Assembly (NCBI RefSeq): GCF_900114375.1
Contig: NZ_FOSV01000021.1
Coordinates: 18,173-82,172, forward strand
Direction of reading: 5' to 3'
DNA from: Methylorubrum salsuginis
Lineage (GTDB): Bacteria; Pseudomonadota; Alphaproteobacteria; Rhizobiales; Beijerinckiaceae
DNA length: 64,000 nt
Shown here: piece by piece, positions 43,648 through 53,353 of the stretch
How the letters are laid out: each line of letters begins with the position of its first letter
How positions within the stretch are numbered: the stretch's first letter is position 1
Program-made: the position numbers and the translations under genes
The notes under the pieces: model-generated
Databases searched by the model: none
Seen by the model: the letters and a program-made list of their open reading frames with translations, nothing else
Told to the model about the DNA's origin: nothing

Positions 43648-46600
43648 TCAGCCGTGGGCCGGCGCCCCGTGCGGCTCGGAATCCTCGCCCTTGCCGCGCT
43701 TCCTGCCGATCCAGATCACGATCTTGCGGATCACGACGTAGAAGACCGGGGTGAGGAACAGGCCGAAGAAGGTCGCGCCGATCATGCCGAAGAACACCGC
43801 GGTGCCGAGCGCCTGACGCATCTCGGCGCCGGGGCCGGTGGCGATGACGAGGGGCAGCACGCCCAGGATGAAGGCGAAGGCCGTCATCAGGATCGGGCGC
43901 AGACGCAGGCGGCAGGCCTGCACGGCGGCGTCGACCGGGCCCTTGTGCTCGCTCTCCTCGATGTCGTGGGCGAATTCCACGATCAGGATCGCGTTCTTGG
44001 CGGCCAGGCCGATCAGCACGATCAGGCCGATCTGGGTCAGGATGTTGTTGTCCTGGCCCCTCAGCTGCACCCCGAACAGGGCGGCCAGCACGCCGGTCGG
44101 GACGACGAGCAGGATCGCCAGCGGCAACGCCCAGGACTCGTACTGCGCCGCGAGCACGAGGAAGACGAGGAGCACGCCCAGCGCGAAGACGTAGATGGCG
44201 GTGCCGCCCGCCGCCTTCTGCTGGTAGGCGATCTCGGTCCAGTCGTAGGCGTAGCCGTCGGGCAGGGCCTGCTTGGCGATCGCTTCCATGGAATCGAGCG
44301 CCTGTCCGGTCGAGATGCCGGGCTTGGCCACGCCCTGCAGGGGCACCGAGTAGTAGAGGTTGAACCGCTGCACGATCTGCGGGCCGGTGATCTCGCGGAT
44401 CGTGGCGAGCGTGCCCATCGGCACCAGGGCGCCGGTGGAGGAGCGGACCTTGAGCTGCTCGATGTCGCGCTTGGACATGCGGTAGACCGCGTCGCCCTGC
44501 ACGCGCACCTGATAGATGCGGCCCAAGGTGTTGAAGTCGTTGACGTAGGTGCCGCCGAGCGCCGCCTGCACCGTCGAGAAGACGTTGGCCAACGGCACGT
44601 TGAGCATGCGGGCGATGGTGCGGTCGATGTCGAGGTAGAGCTGGGGCGTGTCGTTGCCGAAGGTCGTGAAGACCCGGGTCACGTCGCTGCTCTGGTTGGC
44701 CTGACCGATCACCTCGCCGGCCGCCGCCAGAAGCGGGCCGATCTCCGAGGATTGGCGGCTCTCGATCTGCATCTTGAAGCCGCCGCCCTGGCCGAGGCCG
44801 CGCACCGGCGGCGGCGGGATGACGATGACGCGTGCCTCCTGAATGCCGGCGGTGGCCTTCAGCACGTCGCCGGTGATGACCGCCGCACTCCGCCCGGTCT
44901 CGGCCCGCTCCTTGGCGCCCTTCAGCGTCAGGAACATCACCGCCGCGTTGGTGGTGTTGGTGAAGGTCGCGCCGTCGAAGCCGGCGATGATGACGGTGTT
45001 GGTCACGCCGTCGACCCCGCGGGCGATCTCGGCGGCATGGTTGACCACCGCCGTCGTGCGGTCGAGCGAAGAGCCCGCAGGCAGCTGCACGACGCCGATG
45101 AGGTAGCCCTGGTCCTGATCCGGGATGAAGCCCGTGGGCGTGGTGCGGGCCAGATGCAGCGTGCCCGCGATGACGCCCGCGTAGAGGATCAGCATCGCGA
45201 TGATGCCGACGGCCGTGCCGGTGAGGAAGCGGACGGTGTGGCCGTAGCCGTTCGACAGCTTATCGAAGCCGCGATTGAACAGGTCGGCCAGCCAGTTGAC
45301 GAAGCGCGTCAGGAAGAACTTGGGCTTCTTGTGCTCGTGGTGCGGCTTGAGGAGCAGCTTGCAGAGCGCGGGCGACAGCGTCAGCGAGTTGAAGGCCGAG
45401 ATGATGGTCGAGGCCGCGATGGTGAGCGCGAACTGCTTGTAGAACTGGCCCGAGATGCCGGGGATGAAGGCGGTCGGGATGAACACCGCCGCCAGCACCA
45501 GGGCGATGGCGATGACCGCGGATCCCACCTCGTCCATGGTCTTGTGGGCGGCCTCGCCCGGCGACAGGCCCTCGGCCATGTTGCGCTCGACGTTCTCCAC
45601 CACGACGATGGCGTCGTCGACCACGATGCCGATGGCGAGCACCAGCCCGAACAGGGTCAGGTTGTTGAGCGAGAAGCCGAGCGCCGACATCACCGCGAAG
45701 GTGCCGACGAGCGACACGGGAATCGCGATCACCGGGATCAGCGCCGTGCGCCAGCTCTGGAGGAACACCAGCACCACGATGACGACGAGGAGAACGGCCT
45801 CGAACAGGGTCTTGTAGACCTCGTGGATCGATTCCTCGATGAACTCGGTCGGGTTGTAGGCGATCCGGTACTCGACGTCCGGCGGGAAGTTCTTCTTCAG
45901 CTGCTCCATCGCCGCCTTCACCGAGGCGGCGGCGTCGAGCGCGTTGGTGCCGGGGCGCTGGAACGCGCCGATGCCGACCGCGGGCGTGGCGTTGAGGAAC
46001 GAGTTCGTCGTGTAGTCCTTCTGGCCCATCTCGACGCGGGCGACGTCGCGCACGCGCACGAGCCGCCCCTGGTTCGCCTTGACGATGACGTCGGCGAACT
46101 CCTCCGGCGACTGGAAGCGCCCTTGCGACTGCACCACCAGCTGGAAGGCGGCGCCCGGCGCGGCCGGCGGGCCGTTGAGCTGGCCGGCGGCGACCTGCAC
46201 GTTCTGCTCTTGGAGCGCGGTGGTGATGTCGGTGGTGGTCAGGCCGTAGGCGGCCATCTTCTGCGGATCGATCCAGATCCGCTCGGCATATTCGTTGCCG
46301 CCGAAGATCGTGATGTCGCCCACGCCGTCCAGGCGCAGCATCTCGTCGCGGATGTTGAGGTAGATGTAGTTGGCCAGATAATTCTGGTCGTAGGTCTTGT
46401 TGGGCGACAGCAGGTGCACGACCAGCATCAGGTCGGGCGAGGCCTTGCGGACGATGACGCCGAGGTTGCGCACGTCCGGCGGCAGGCGCGGCTGGGCGAC
46501 CGAGAGGCGGTTCTGCACCAGCACGTTGGCGATATCGAGGTTGGTGCCGACCTTGAACGTGACGGTCAGCAGCATCGCGCCGTCGTTGGTCGACAGCGAC

Positions 46601-46842
46601 GTCATGTAGAGCATGTTGTCGACGCCGTTGATCTCCTGTTCGAGCGGCGTCGCGATGGTGGCCGCCACCGTTTCGGCGTTGGCGCCGGGGAAGCTCGCGC
46701 GCACCGTCACGGTCGGCGGCACGATCTCCGGGTATTGCGAGACCGGCAGCTTCTCGTAGGCGACGAAGCCGATGATCAGGAAGATGATCGACGTCACCGA
46801 GGCGAAGATCGGCCGGTCGACGAAGAAGTGGGCGAAACGCAT
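43648..46842 (-). CDS. RND multidrug efflux permease, HAE1/AcrB-type
   Basis: The protein has 1064 aa, full length. The N-terminal MRFAHFFVDRPIFASVTSII and SFPGANAETVAATIATPLEQ are AcrB/MexB-like. Proton-relay Asp pairs lie in GIVVDDAIVVVENVERN (about 408-409) and the relay Lys in GLAAKNAILIVEFAHD (about 947). It has 12 helices and two large periplasmic loops. The paired adaptor is encoded immediately upstream (150-base gap). No outer-membrane TolC-type gene is adjacent, so a shared channel is expected. Confidence 0.95.
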   Translation of the reverse strand: MRFAHFFVDRPIFASVTSIIFLIIGFVAYEKLPVSQYPEIVPPTVTVRASFPGANAETVAATIATPLEQEINGVDNMLYMTSLSTNDGAMLLTVTFKVGTNLDIANVLVQNRLSVAQPRLPPDVRNLGVIVRKASPDLMLVVHLLSPNKTYDQNYLANYIYLNIRDEMLRLDGVGDITIFGGNEYAERIWIDPQKMAAYGLTTTDITTALQEQNVQVAAGQLNGPPAAPGAAFQLVVQSQGRFQSPEEFADVIVKANQGRLVRVRDVARVEMGQKDYTTNSFLNATPAVGIGAFQRPGTNALDAAASVKAAMEQLKKNFPPDVEYRIAYNPTEFIEESIHEVYKTLFEAVLLVVIVVLVFLQSWRTALIPVIAIPVSLVGTFAVMSALGFSLNNLTLFGLVLAIGIVVDDAIVVVENVERNMAEGLSPGEAAHKTMDEVGSAVIAIALVLAAVFIPTAFIPGISGQFYKQFALTIAASTIISAFNSLTLSPALCKLLLKPHHEHKKPKFFLTRFVNWLADLFNRGFDKLSNGYGHTVRFLTGTAVGIIAMLILYAGVIAGTLHLARTTPTGFIPDQDQGYLIGVVQLPAGSSLDRTTAVVNHAAEIARGVDGVTNTVIIAGFDGATFTNTTNAAVMFLTLKGAKERAETGRSAAVITGDVLKATAGIQEARVIVIPPPPVRGLGQGGGFKMQIESRQSSEIGPLLAAAGEVIGQANQSSDVTRVFTTFGNDTPQLYLDIDRTIARMLNVPLANVFSTVQAALGGTYVNDFNTLGRIYQVRVQGDAVYRMSKRDIEQLKVRSSTGALVPMGTLATIREITGPQIVQRFNLYYSVPLQGVAKPGISTGQALDSMEAIAKQALPDGYAYDWTEIAYQQKAAGGTAIYVFALGVLLVFLVLAAQYESWALPLAILLVVPTGVLAALFGVQLRGQDNNILTQIGLIVLIGLAAKNAILIVEFAHDIEESEHKGPVDAAVQACRLRLRPILMTAFAFILGVLPLVIATGPGAEMRQALGTAVFFGMIGATFFGLFLTPVFYVVIRKIVIWIGRKRGKGEDSEPHGAPAHG

Positions 46843-46992
46843 CGTTCAAACCTCTCGCCGCCGGGGCGCGTGGGACGCCATCCGTGCGGCTTGCCGTCTG
46901 CGTTCAGGCCGGCACCCGGTTTGTTGCGGGTGCCGACGCTCGAATTCTCTCGAACGACCTCGCGTGCCGCGCCCCCCGGCCGGCGTGATCGC

Positions 46993-48135
46993 TTACTTCT
47001 TGGTCGGCGGAAGCTCGGTCTTCTCGGGCTTGACCTGGGCGCCGGGACGGACCTTGGCCACGCCGTTGACGACGATCAGCTCGTCGCCCTTCAGGCCGTC
47101 GGCGATCACGCGGTAGCCATCGACCATCGGCCCGAGCTTCACGGTCTTGGCCGCGACCTTGTCGCCCTCGCCGAGCACGTAGACGATGCGCTTGTCCTGG
47201 TTGGCCGAGACCGCCTCGTCGGGGATCAGGACGCCCTGGTAGGGCTTGGTCGCCGGCATCGAGACGATGCCGAACAGGCCCGGCTTGATGAAGCCGTCCG
47301 GGTTCTCGACGGTGGCGCGCAGGAGCACCGTGCCGGTCTGGTTGTCGACGCGGTTGTCCACGAAGTCGAGCGTGCCCTTGCGGGTCGGCTTCTCCTCGCC
47401 CGCGAGCGCGATGCGGATCGGCGCGCCCTTGCCGCGCTGGGTCACGCCCATGCCGATGCCGAGCGTGTTCTGGTACTTCAGGAACGACTTCTCATCGACG
47501 GTGTAGCCGAAATAGATCGGATCGAGCGAGACGATCGTGGTCAGCATCGTCTGGTCGGTGATGACGATGTTGCCCTCGGTGACGAGGCGCTGGCTGATGC
47601 GCCCGTTCACCGGCGACTTCACTTCCGTGAAATCGTAGTTGAGCTGGGCGTTGCGCAGGGCGGCCTCGGCGCTGTCCACGTCGGCCTGGGCGGTCTGCGA
47701 GGCCTGACGGCGCTGGTCGGTGACCTGCTCGGAGATGTTGCCGCCCTTCGCGAGCACCTGCGCGCGCTCCAGATCGGTCTGGGTGAAGGACAGCCGGGCC
47801 TTGGCCGAGGTGAGCGCGGCCTGGGCCTGCTCCAGGGCGGCCTTGTAGGGCCGGCGGTCGATGAGGAAGAGCACGTCGCCCTTCTTCACGTTGGCGCCGT
47901 CCTGGAACAGGATCTTGTCGAGATAGCCGGTGACGCGGGCGCGCACCTCGACGAACTCGATCGGGTCGAAGCGGCCGGTATACTGGTCCTGCTCGACGAT
48001 CTCCTTCACCACGGGCTTGGCCACGGTCACGCCCGGAGGCGGCGCGCCGGGTGCCTGCGCGAGCGCGGACCCCGCCCCGAACAGGGCGGTGATCAGCGGC
48101 GAGGCGAGGAGAAGAGGCCGGAGGCTGCGCATCAT
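46993..48135 (-). CDS. RND efflux periplasmic adaptor, AcrA/MexA-type
   Basis: The protein has 380 aa. The signal peptide is about 1-26 (ALFGAGSALAQ). It then has the barrel-sandwich (RARVTGYLDKILFQDGANVKKGD), the hairpin (about 95-165), a second lipoyl half (NYDFTEVKSPVNGRISQRLV) and beta-barrel domains, ending KTELPPTKK. It lacks an obvious lipobox. First gene of the second RND operon. Confidence 0.93.
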   Translation of the reverse strand: MMRSLRPLLLASPLITALFGAGSALAQAPGAPPPGVTVAKPVVKEIVEQDQYTGRFDPIEFVEVRARVTGYLDKILFQDGANVKKGDVLFLIDRRPYKAALEQAQAALTSAKARLSFTQTDLERAQVLAKGGNISEQVTDQRRQASQTAQADVDSAEAALRNAQLNYDFTEVKSPVNGRISQRLVTEGNIVITDQTMLTTIVSLDPIYFGYTVDEKSFLKYQNTLGIGMGVTQRGKGAPIRIALAGEEKPTRKGTLDFVDNRVDNQTGTVLLRATVENPDGFIKPGLFGIVSMPATKPYQGVLIPDEAVSANQDKRIVYVLGEGDKVAAKTVKLGPMVDGYRVIADGLKGDELIVVNGVAKVRPGAQVKPEKTELPPTKK

Positions 48136-48264
48136 TCGGTTCCCTGCATGGCGCGGCCTAATCCGGGCGGTCGTGGATCGGGCGTGCGCTCGCGCACATG
48201 GCCTTCACAATTCGTTCAGAGCCGTCGGTTTTCGGCGGCCAAACGCCTCGCTGCGGCAGGCCCC

Positions 48265-48588
48265 TCAGGGCTCGATCGGCTCGCCCGCGCCGTACCAGTC
48301 CTTGAAGGCGCCCTTGTAATGCTCGGTGATGTCGAGCCCGGCACCCTGGGCCGCGGCGAGCGCGTTGACCGAGCGCACGCCGGACGCGCAGGAAAACACC
48401 GGCCGCCGCCCATCCGCCTCGACCAGGGCCTTCAGGGCCTCCGGATCGAAGGTCGAGAGCGGGAACGAGACCGAGCCGGGGATGTGCCCGCGGGCGAACT
48501 CGTGGTCTTCCCGCACGTCGATGAGCAGCAGGGTGCCGTCCGCGAGGCCCCGCTTGACCGTCTCCCGGTCGAGATCGACCACCTGCAT
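48265..48588 (-). CDS. Rhodanese-like sulfurtransferase
   Basis: This is a 107-aa single rhodanese domain. The active-site loop CASGVRS starts at Cys67, with LLIDVREDHEFARGHIPGSV upstream as in GlpE-type enzymes. It is probably cytoplasmic. The start was chosen at MQVVDLDRE; GGAAAGC lies upstream. Located upstream of the RND adaptor gene on the same strand, 129 bases away, so not clearly part of that operon. Confidence 0.9.
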   Translation of the reverse strand: MQVVDLDRETVKRGLADGTLLLIDVREDHEFARGHIPGSVSFPLSTFDPEALKALVEADGRRPVFSCASGVRSVNALAAAQGAGLDITEHYKGAFKDWYGAGEPIEP

Positions 48589-49121
48589 CGCGAAAAGCTT
48601 TCCTGGGAAGGGAGGCGCCGCGGCGGGTTCGGCCGAGCCGAGATGCGCGACGCCGACAAGGATTTTTGACTTTTAAGGCCGATGCCGCCCGCGTGGCAAT
48701 CGCGCGACCGAGGCCATCGCTTTCACGGATCGCCGGCACCGAGGCTCCGCGAGCCTTTGTACCGAACGCGATCGGCCTCAGCCGGCGAAGGACGGCCTTG
48801 GATCCGCGGCGGGCTCAGGGAAGGTCCGCTTCGAGGCTGCCGGAACAGCAGGCCGCCGACGACCGTCTCGCTTGGCTGTCTGAGCGTTCGGTTCCGCTTC
48901 GAGGCGCGGCGGATAGGGCTGATCCCTCTTGGTTTGCCGCGCCTTCTTACCGGAGCATCGTCGCGGCTATCGAATCCGGGACGATGCACTCGATCCTTGT
49001 GCCGCATCGGCCCGAAAGCCGTTTCCCACCTTTTGAGCCGATGCTCCGGGAGCCGGTTTCGGCTTCCTCGCAATGCGTCCTCGATCGATGATTCGCGCAC
49101 GCCGGCGATGATCGGGGCGGA
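48589..49121. other. 533-base gap with a repeat, no supported gene
   Basis: Open frames here are Arg/Pro/Ser-rich and cross the inverted repeat at 48951-49048, so they are unlikely to be genes. No promoter could be assigned with confidence. Confidence 0.5.
48951..49048 (-). repeat. RIME-like dispersed repeat, copy 5, inside a 98-base inverted repeat
   Basis: The outer ends CGGAGCATCG and CGATGCTCCG are inverted. The right part (about 49004-49047) is a reverse-orientation copy of the family: on the minus strand it reads GAGCATCGGCTCAAAAGGTGG, then CGGCTTTCGGGCCGATGC. Confidence 0.7.
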
Positions 49122-50813
49122 TCAGGCTGCCCTGACGGTGGCGAGGAAGCGGGCGACCTCGGCGCCGAGATGCTCGGATTGCCGCGACAATTCCGAGGCC
49201 GCCGACAGAACCTGAGTGGCCGCCGCGCCCGTCTCCTCCGAGGCCTGTGCCACCCCGGCGATGTTGCCCGTCACCTCGTTCGTCCCCGCTGACGCCTGCG
49301 CGACGTTGCGCACGATCTCCTGCGTGGCGGCACCCTGCTGCTCCACGGCCGCCGCGATCGAGGTCGCCACGCTGTCGATCTCCCGGATCCGCCCGGTGAT
49401 GACACCGATCGCCGACACCGCCTGCGCGGTCACCCCCTGCACCTCGCCGATCTGGCGCGCAATCTCCTCGGTTGCCTTGGCGGTCTGCTCGGCCAGCGCC
49501 TTCACCTCGCTCGCCACGACTGCGAAGCCGCGACCCGACGCGCCCGCGCGCGCCGCTTCGATCGTGGCGTTGAGCGCCAGCAGGTTGGTCTGGCCGGCGA
49601 TGCCCGAGATCATTCCGACCATGTCGCCGATGCGGGTGGCGTTCTGGCTCAGCGCTTGGACGAGTTGCGCGGTCCGGTCGGCCTCGCCCACGGCCGCCTG
49701 GGCGAGGTAGGCCGAGCCCGTCACCTGCCGGCCGATCTCCTGCACCGACGAGCCGAGCTCCTCGGTGGCCGCCGCCACCGTGTTCACGTTGGTGGATGCC
49801 TCCTCGGCGGCCGCCGCCACGGTGGTGGACTGGCTTGCCGTCTCCTGGGCGGTTGCGGTCATCTGCTGGGCGGTGGCCTGGAGTTCTGTGGCGGAAGACG
49901 AGACCATGCCGACGATGCCGCCGACGGCGCGGTCGAAGCCGTCGGCGAGTTCGATCATGGTGCGCCTGCGCTCGGCCGCCGCCGCCGCGTCGGCGCGGGC
50001 CTTGATCTCGGCCTCTTCGGCGGCCTTGCGGGCGACCATCGCCTTGATGCCCTCGACCGCCTTGCCGACGGCGCCGACCTCGTCGCCGCGGGCGGCCTCC
50101 TCGATCTCGGCGTCGATCTCACCCTGGGACATCCGGCGAAGCACGCCCACGAGGTTGCCGAGCGGCCGTGTGATGCCGACGATCACGATCCATGCCGAGA
50201 GCGCCATGGCGCCGAGAAGCCCGACCACGGAGGCGCCGATCAGCACGGTCTTGGCCGTGGTCACGGCCTGTTCGGCACCATCGCGCGCTTGGCGCAACTC
50301 GGCATTCAGCGTCGCGACGCGAGCTTGAACGAAGTCCCGCATCTTGGCGCGCGCGGCGGCGGCATCGACCAGCAGGACCTTGGCGGCGGCAGCATTATCG
50401 TTCTTGAGGCCAAGAGTATTCGACTTGTCCAGCGCTGCGAAGAATTCGCCAAGGATCGCTTGCAAATTATTATTGATGGATTTGCGTTCTGGAGTGTCGG
50501 CTAATGCGATGAGGACATCGACGGCCTCACGCGAGGCTTTCACGACCGCATCGTAGCGCGTCCGGTAGGCCTCCATCTCCTGCTCGCGCGTCTCGAGGAT
50601 GATGTTGCGCGCCAGGACAGCCGCATCGTTCGTATTGACCTGGACGGCCAGAATCCTTTCGAGTCGAACCGTCTGAAGGTCAACGATATCGCGCGTCTGC
50701 CCGGCGAGCAGATTCAGCCCGCCGATGGCATAGTAGACGAGGCCCGCAGCAACGACTGCCATGATCAGCAGAGGGGCCGATGCCTTGATCAAGATATTGC
50801 AATTACGTAGCAC
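49122..50813 (-). CDS. Transmembrane methyl-accepting chemotaxis protein
   Basis: The protein has 563 aa. TM1 (about 10-30) and a 4HB-type periplasmic helical bundle (30-190) are followed by TM2 (about 190-212), HAMP (TRPLGNLVGVLRRMSQGEID, ~215-265) and the signalling domain, with tip GIAGQTNLLALNATIEAARAG. It belongs to the receptor class common in Methylobacterium and Rhizobiales, without a C-terminal CheR-binding pentapeptide. The ligand is unknown. An AT-rich promoter region lies upstream (50820-50890). Confidence 0.94.
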   Translation of the reverse strand: MLRNCNILIKASAPLLIMAVVAAGLVYYAIGGLNLLAGQTRDIVDLQTVRLERILAVQVNTNDAAVLARNIILETREQEMEAYRTRYDAVVKASREAVDVLIALADTPERKSINNNLQAILGEFFAALDKSNTLGLKNDNAAAAKVLLVDAAAARAKMRDFVQARVATLNAELRQARDGAEQAVTTAKTVLIGASVVGLLGAMALSAWIVIVGITRPLGNLVGVLRRMSQGEIDAEIEEAARGDEVGAVGKAVEGIKAMVARKAAEEAEIKARADAAAAAERRRTMIELADGFDRAVGGIVGMVSSSATELQATAQQMTATAQETASQSTTVAAAAEEASTNVNTVAAATEELGSSVQEIGRQVTGSAYLAQAAVGEADRTAQLVQALSQNATRIGDMVGMISGIAGQTNLLALNATIEAARAGASGRGFAVVASEVKALAEQTAKATEEIARQIGEVQGVTAQAVSAIGVITGRIREIDSVATSIAAAVEQQGAATQEIVRNVAQASAGTNEVTGNIAGVAQASEETGAAATQVLSAASELSRQSEHLGAEVARFLATVRAA

Positions 50814-51101
50814 GGCGGCACCAGAATTCAGAATTAACTCATTCTGAGATTAACTTATATCATTTAAAATAGCATTAATATTCTGCCTTGGCAGCCCATC
50901 CGGGCGGACAAACAAAAGTTATTTCCAGAAAAGCGCCGAAGGTGTGGGGTGGGTATCACGAACAATTGTGGTCGTTCGCCCATTTCGGAGGTTGACGCGT
51001 TCGTCGGGTGTTTTGGGCGCAAGAGAACAGGGAGTCGGAGCCGGCGACAGGCCGCTTTCTTCCGTGTCCCATCGGTCGCAGAACGCAAAGCGAGCCCCGG
51101 C

Positions 51102-52412
51102 TCATGCCTCGGGCAGCGCGGCGAGCGCCGCCTCGACCCGTTCGAAATGCGCCGCCCAGCTCGGCGCGGCGTATCCGTCGAGACGTCCGGCCAGATCCGC
51201 CCGCAGCCGCGAGCCCGGCTCGCTCAAGTCGAGCACGGCCCGCATCCAGCCCGGCCCGTCGAGGGGATCGAGGAACTGGGCGAAGTCGCCCGCGATCTCG
51301 CGGTGGACCGGGATGTCGGAGGCGACCACCGGCAGGCCGCTCGCCGCCGCCTCGACCACCGGCAGGCCGTAGCCTTCGATGAAGGAGGGCATCAGCAGCG
51401 CGGTGGCGTCGCGCATCAGCCGGGCGAGGCCGTGAGTGGTCAGCCCGACCACCTCACTGACATAAGCCCGGATCGCCGGGCAGCGGTCGAGCATGTCGGC
51501 GACGTTTTCGATCTCCCAGCCGCGCCGCCCCACCAGCACGAGGCGCGGCGTCCCCTCCCCCAGCCGCTCGGCGAGGTCGCGCCAGAGATTGAGCAGCAGC
51601 AGGTGGTTCTTGCGCGGCTCGATGGTGCCGCAGACGAGGAAGGTCGGGCGCCGCGCCGCGCCGGCCTCTTCCGTCGTGGCGGAAAACACCGGTTCGACCC
51701 CGAGCGGAACCACCGTCAGCGGCTTGGCGCCGAGGTTCTGGGCCAGGGTGTAGCGGGTGAAGCGCTCGCCGACATCGGCGGAGTTGACCAATACGTGGGC
51801 GGCGTGGCGCGCCACCGTGTCCATCCGGGCCGCGTGGCGTCCGGCCTCGCCGGGGCGGCCGTATTCGGGATGCGAGATCGGGATCAGGTCGTGGACGAAG
51901 AAGACCGGGCGCACGTCGCGCCGGTCGTAGAGCCAGTCGAACCGGCCCGGCCGATCGAGCCGCAGATGCGAGGTGTGGAGATAGACCGTCCCCTGCGGCA
52001 GCCGCTCGGGGCCGGCGGCGCGCCACGCCCGCAGGCTCGTGGCGGCTTGGAGCCGGCGGCGCGGCCAGGACGCCGCCCGCCCCGGCTCGGGCGGTCCGCC
52101 CTGTCCGCCTCGGAGCGCGTCGCCGGCCTCCAGGGTGTCGCTCAGCGCCCGGTAGACCGGGTCGTCCTCGGCGGTCACGTCCTCGACCCAGCCCGACGCC
52201 ACCGCCTCGACGATCTCCAGGGCCGCGCCGCGCTCGAGGATTCTCGGGCCGATCGCGGTGGAGACGAGGCCGAACCGCTCGGCCTCGCCGCCACCGCCCC
52301 CGAGCATATGCCGGGCATAGGCCAGATCGACCCGGTCGATGCCGGTCGGGCTGGCATGGCGCAGGCGGGTGATCAGGCGGGTCAGGTCGACGGCGACGGG
52401 GCGCGCGGGCAT
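51102..52412 (-). CDS. Glycosyltransferase family 4 (GT-B)
   Basis: The protein has 436 aa. The C-terminal half shows VCGTIEPRKNHLLLLNLWRD (sugar-nucleotide loop) and the GT4 motif ALLMPSFIEGYGLPVVEAAASGLPVVASD, where EGYGLPVVE carries the catalytic-site Glu pair. The N-terminal half includes VDLTRLITRLRHASPTGIDRVDLAYARH, seen in GT4 enzymes of polysaccharide clusters. It should transfer a hexose to a polysaccharide or lipid carrier. No other polysaccharide gene is adjacent. An upstream in-frame GTG (52418) is possible. Confidence 0.88.
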   Translation of the reverse strand: MPARPVAVDLTRLITRLRHASPTGIDRVDLAYARHMLGGGGGEAERFGLVSTAIGPRILERGAALEIVEAVASGWVEDVTAEDDPVYRALSDTLEAGDALRGGQGGPPEPGRAASWPRRRLQAATSLRAWRAAGPERLPQGTVYLHTSHLRLDRPGRFDWLYDRRDVRPVFFVHDLIPISHPEYGRPGEAGRHAARMDTVARHAAHVLVNSADVGERFTRYTLAQNLGAKPLTVVPLGVEPVFSATTEEAGAARRPTFLVCGTIEPRKNHLLLLNLWRDLAERLGEGTPRLVLVGRRGWEIENVADMLDRCPAIRAYVSEVVGLTTHGLARLMRDATALLMPSFIEGYGLPVVEAAASGLPVVASDIPVHREIAGDFAQFLDPLDGPGWMRAVLDLSEPGSRLRADLAGRLDGYAAPSWAAHFERVEAALAALPEA

Positions 52413-52577
52413 GGACACTCGGAGCTGGACCGTCCGTGGGGCCGGAGCGCCGCACCGGGCCCGACCCCGCCGCGCTCCGAGACAGGAGCCGGCGGAGCTT
52501 CTTTAGAACGCTTTTCAGGCGCAGGCGACCGCCGGCATGGGCCATTACCCATCGACGTCCGCCGGTGCCGGGCGGCC

Positions 52578-52676
52578 GGGCATCGTCCCGGAGGCCGGAT
52601 CCCGGACGATGCCCTTCACGTTCGTGCCGCGTCGTCGTTCTCCGACACCCGGAAACCGCGCGGGACGATGCCTCAA
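52578..52676. repeat. Degenerate RIME-like repeat, copy 6
   Basis: GGCATCGTCC (about 52578-52588) is mirrored by GGACGATGCC (about 52603-52613), and a further GGGACGATGCC lies near 52661-52671 after a CCGGAAACCGCGC segment. The composite sits between the glycosyltransferase gene and the PAS-like gene. Confidence 0.5.
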
Positions 52677-53275
52677 TGCCGCACCGGCGAGGTCGGTGGG
52701 GCGTGGTTGGCGATCGCGCGGGCCACTTCGAGCAGCACCACGTCGACGAGGTCGCGCAGATGCGGGTTGCCGGTCGCGTCGATGGCCCGGCGGGCCTCGA
52801 TGAGCAGGCGCGCCGCCTCGTCGATCGCCGCCCCGGCGGCATCCTCGTTCAGCCCGAGCAGGTCGCGGGCCTCGGGCCCGACCTCGGCGGCGTCCACGAG
52901 CGTCCCCTCCCCGCGGATCGGCCGGCCCCGCTCGTCGCGCAGGATCCGGCCGCGGCACAGAATCCGCCGCGGGCGCGGAAGGCCGGCCGGGCGCAGCTCG
53001 ACGAGCACGGTGTCGTCCTCGGCCGCGGCACGGCGCACCGCGTCGAGGAAGCGCTCGACATCCCGCTCCTCGAGCCCGGCGGTCGCCCGCTCGCTCTGAA
53101 GCGGGCGGCCGGCGAGGCTCGCATCCCCCGCCATCAGCTCCGCAGCCCCCTCGTCGAAGAGGAAGCGTCCCGAGGGCGGGTCCCATTCCCAGGTGCCCGC
53201 CAGCCCGGCCTCCGCCAGGGTTCTGACCAGGCCCGGCGCCGCGCCGCGCGCTGCACCCATGCGTCTGCGTTTCAC
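52673..53275 (-). CDS. PAS-like domain hypothetical protein downstream of luxI
   Basis: The protein has 200 aa. The opening AEAGLAGTWEWDPPSGRFLFDEGAAELM resembles the start of PAS folds, and LPRPRRILCRGRILRDERGRPIRGEGTLVD resembles the end of a PAS_3 domain. A C-terminal helical region (AARLLIEARRAIDATGNPHLRDLVDVVLLEVARAI) follows; no kinase, GGDEF or HTH is attached. It begins 78 bases after luxI on the same strand but a strong hairpin separates them. A sensory or adaptor role is inferred. Confidence 0.6.
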   Translation of the reverse strand: MKRRRMGAARGAAPGLVRTLAEAGLAGTWEWDPPSGRFLFDEGAAELMAGDASLAGRPLQSERATAGLEERDVERFLDAVRRAAAEDDTVLVELRPAGLPRPRRILCRGRILRDERGRPIRGEGTLVDAAEVGPEARDLLGLNEDAAGAAIDEAARLLIEARRAIDATGNPHLRDLVDVVLLEVARAIANHAPPTSPVRH

Positions 53276-53327
53276 GTTACGTCCCCCCCCGCGCAGGATG
53301 CGTCAGGCCAAAAAATTCGGAAGGTTC

Positions 53328-53348
53328 GGGGCGCGGGTCCCGCGCCCC
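53328..53348 (-). terminator. Intrinsic terminator after luxI
   Basis: GGGGCGCGGG and CCCGCGCCCC pair perfectly around one base. On the minus strand a run of six T residues (complement of AAAAAA near 53310) follows about a dozen bases later. It would limit read-through into the PAS-like gene. Confidence 0.6.
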
Positions 53349-53353
53349 GGCCA

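Noticed and set aside
43609..48669. 1686-aa plus-strand open frame opposite the second RND operon
   Set aside because: It has no recognisable domain and covers two well-supported minus-strand genes; long stop-free frames arise from GC-rich codon bias.
48666..49215. Small plus-strand frames between the rhodanese and chemoreceptor genes
   Set aside because: They are Ser/Arg/Pro-rich, overlap an inverted repeat and have no domain or Shine-Dalgarno support.
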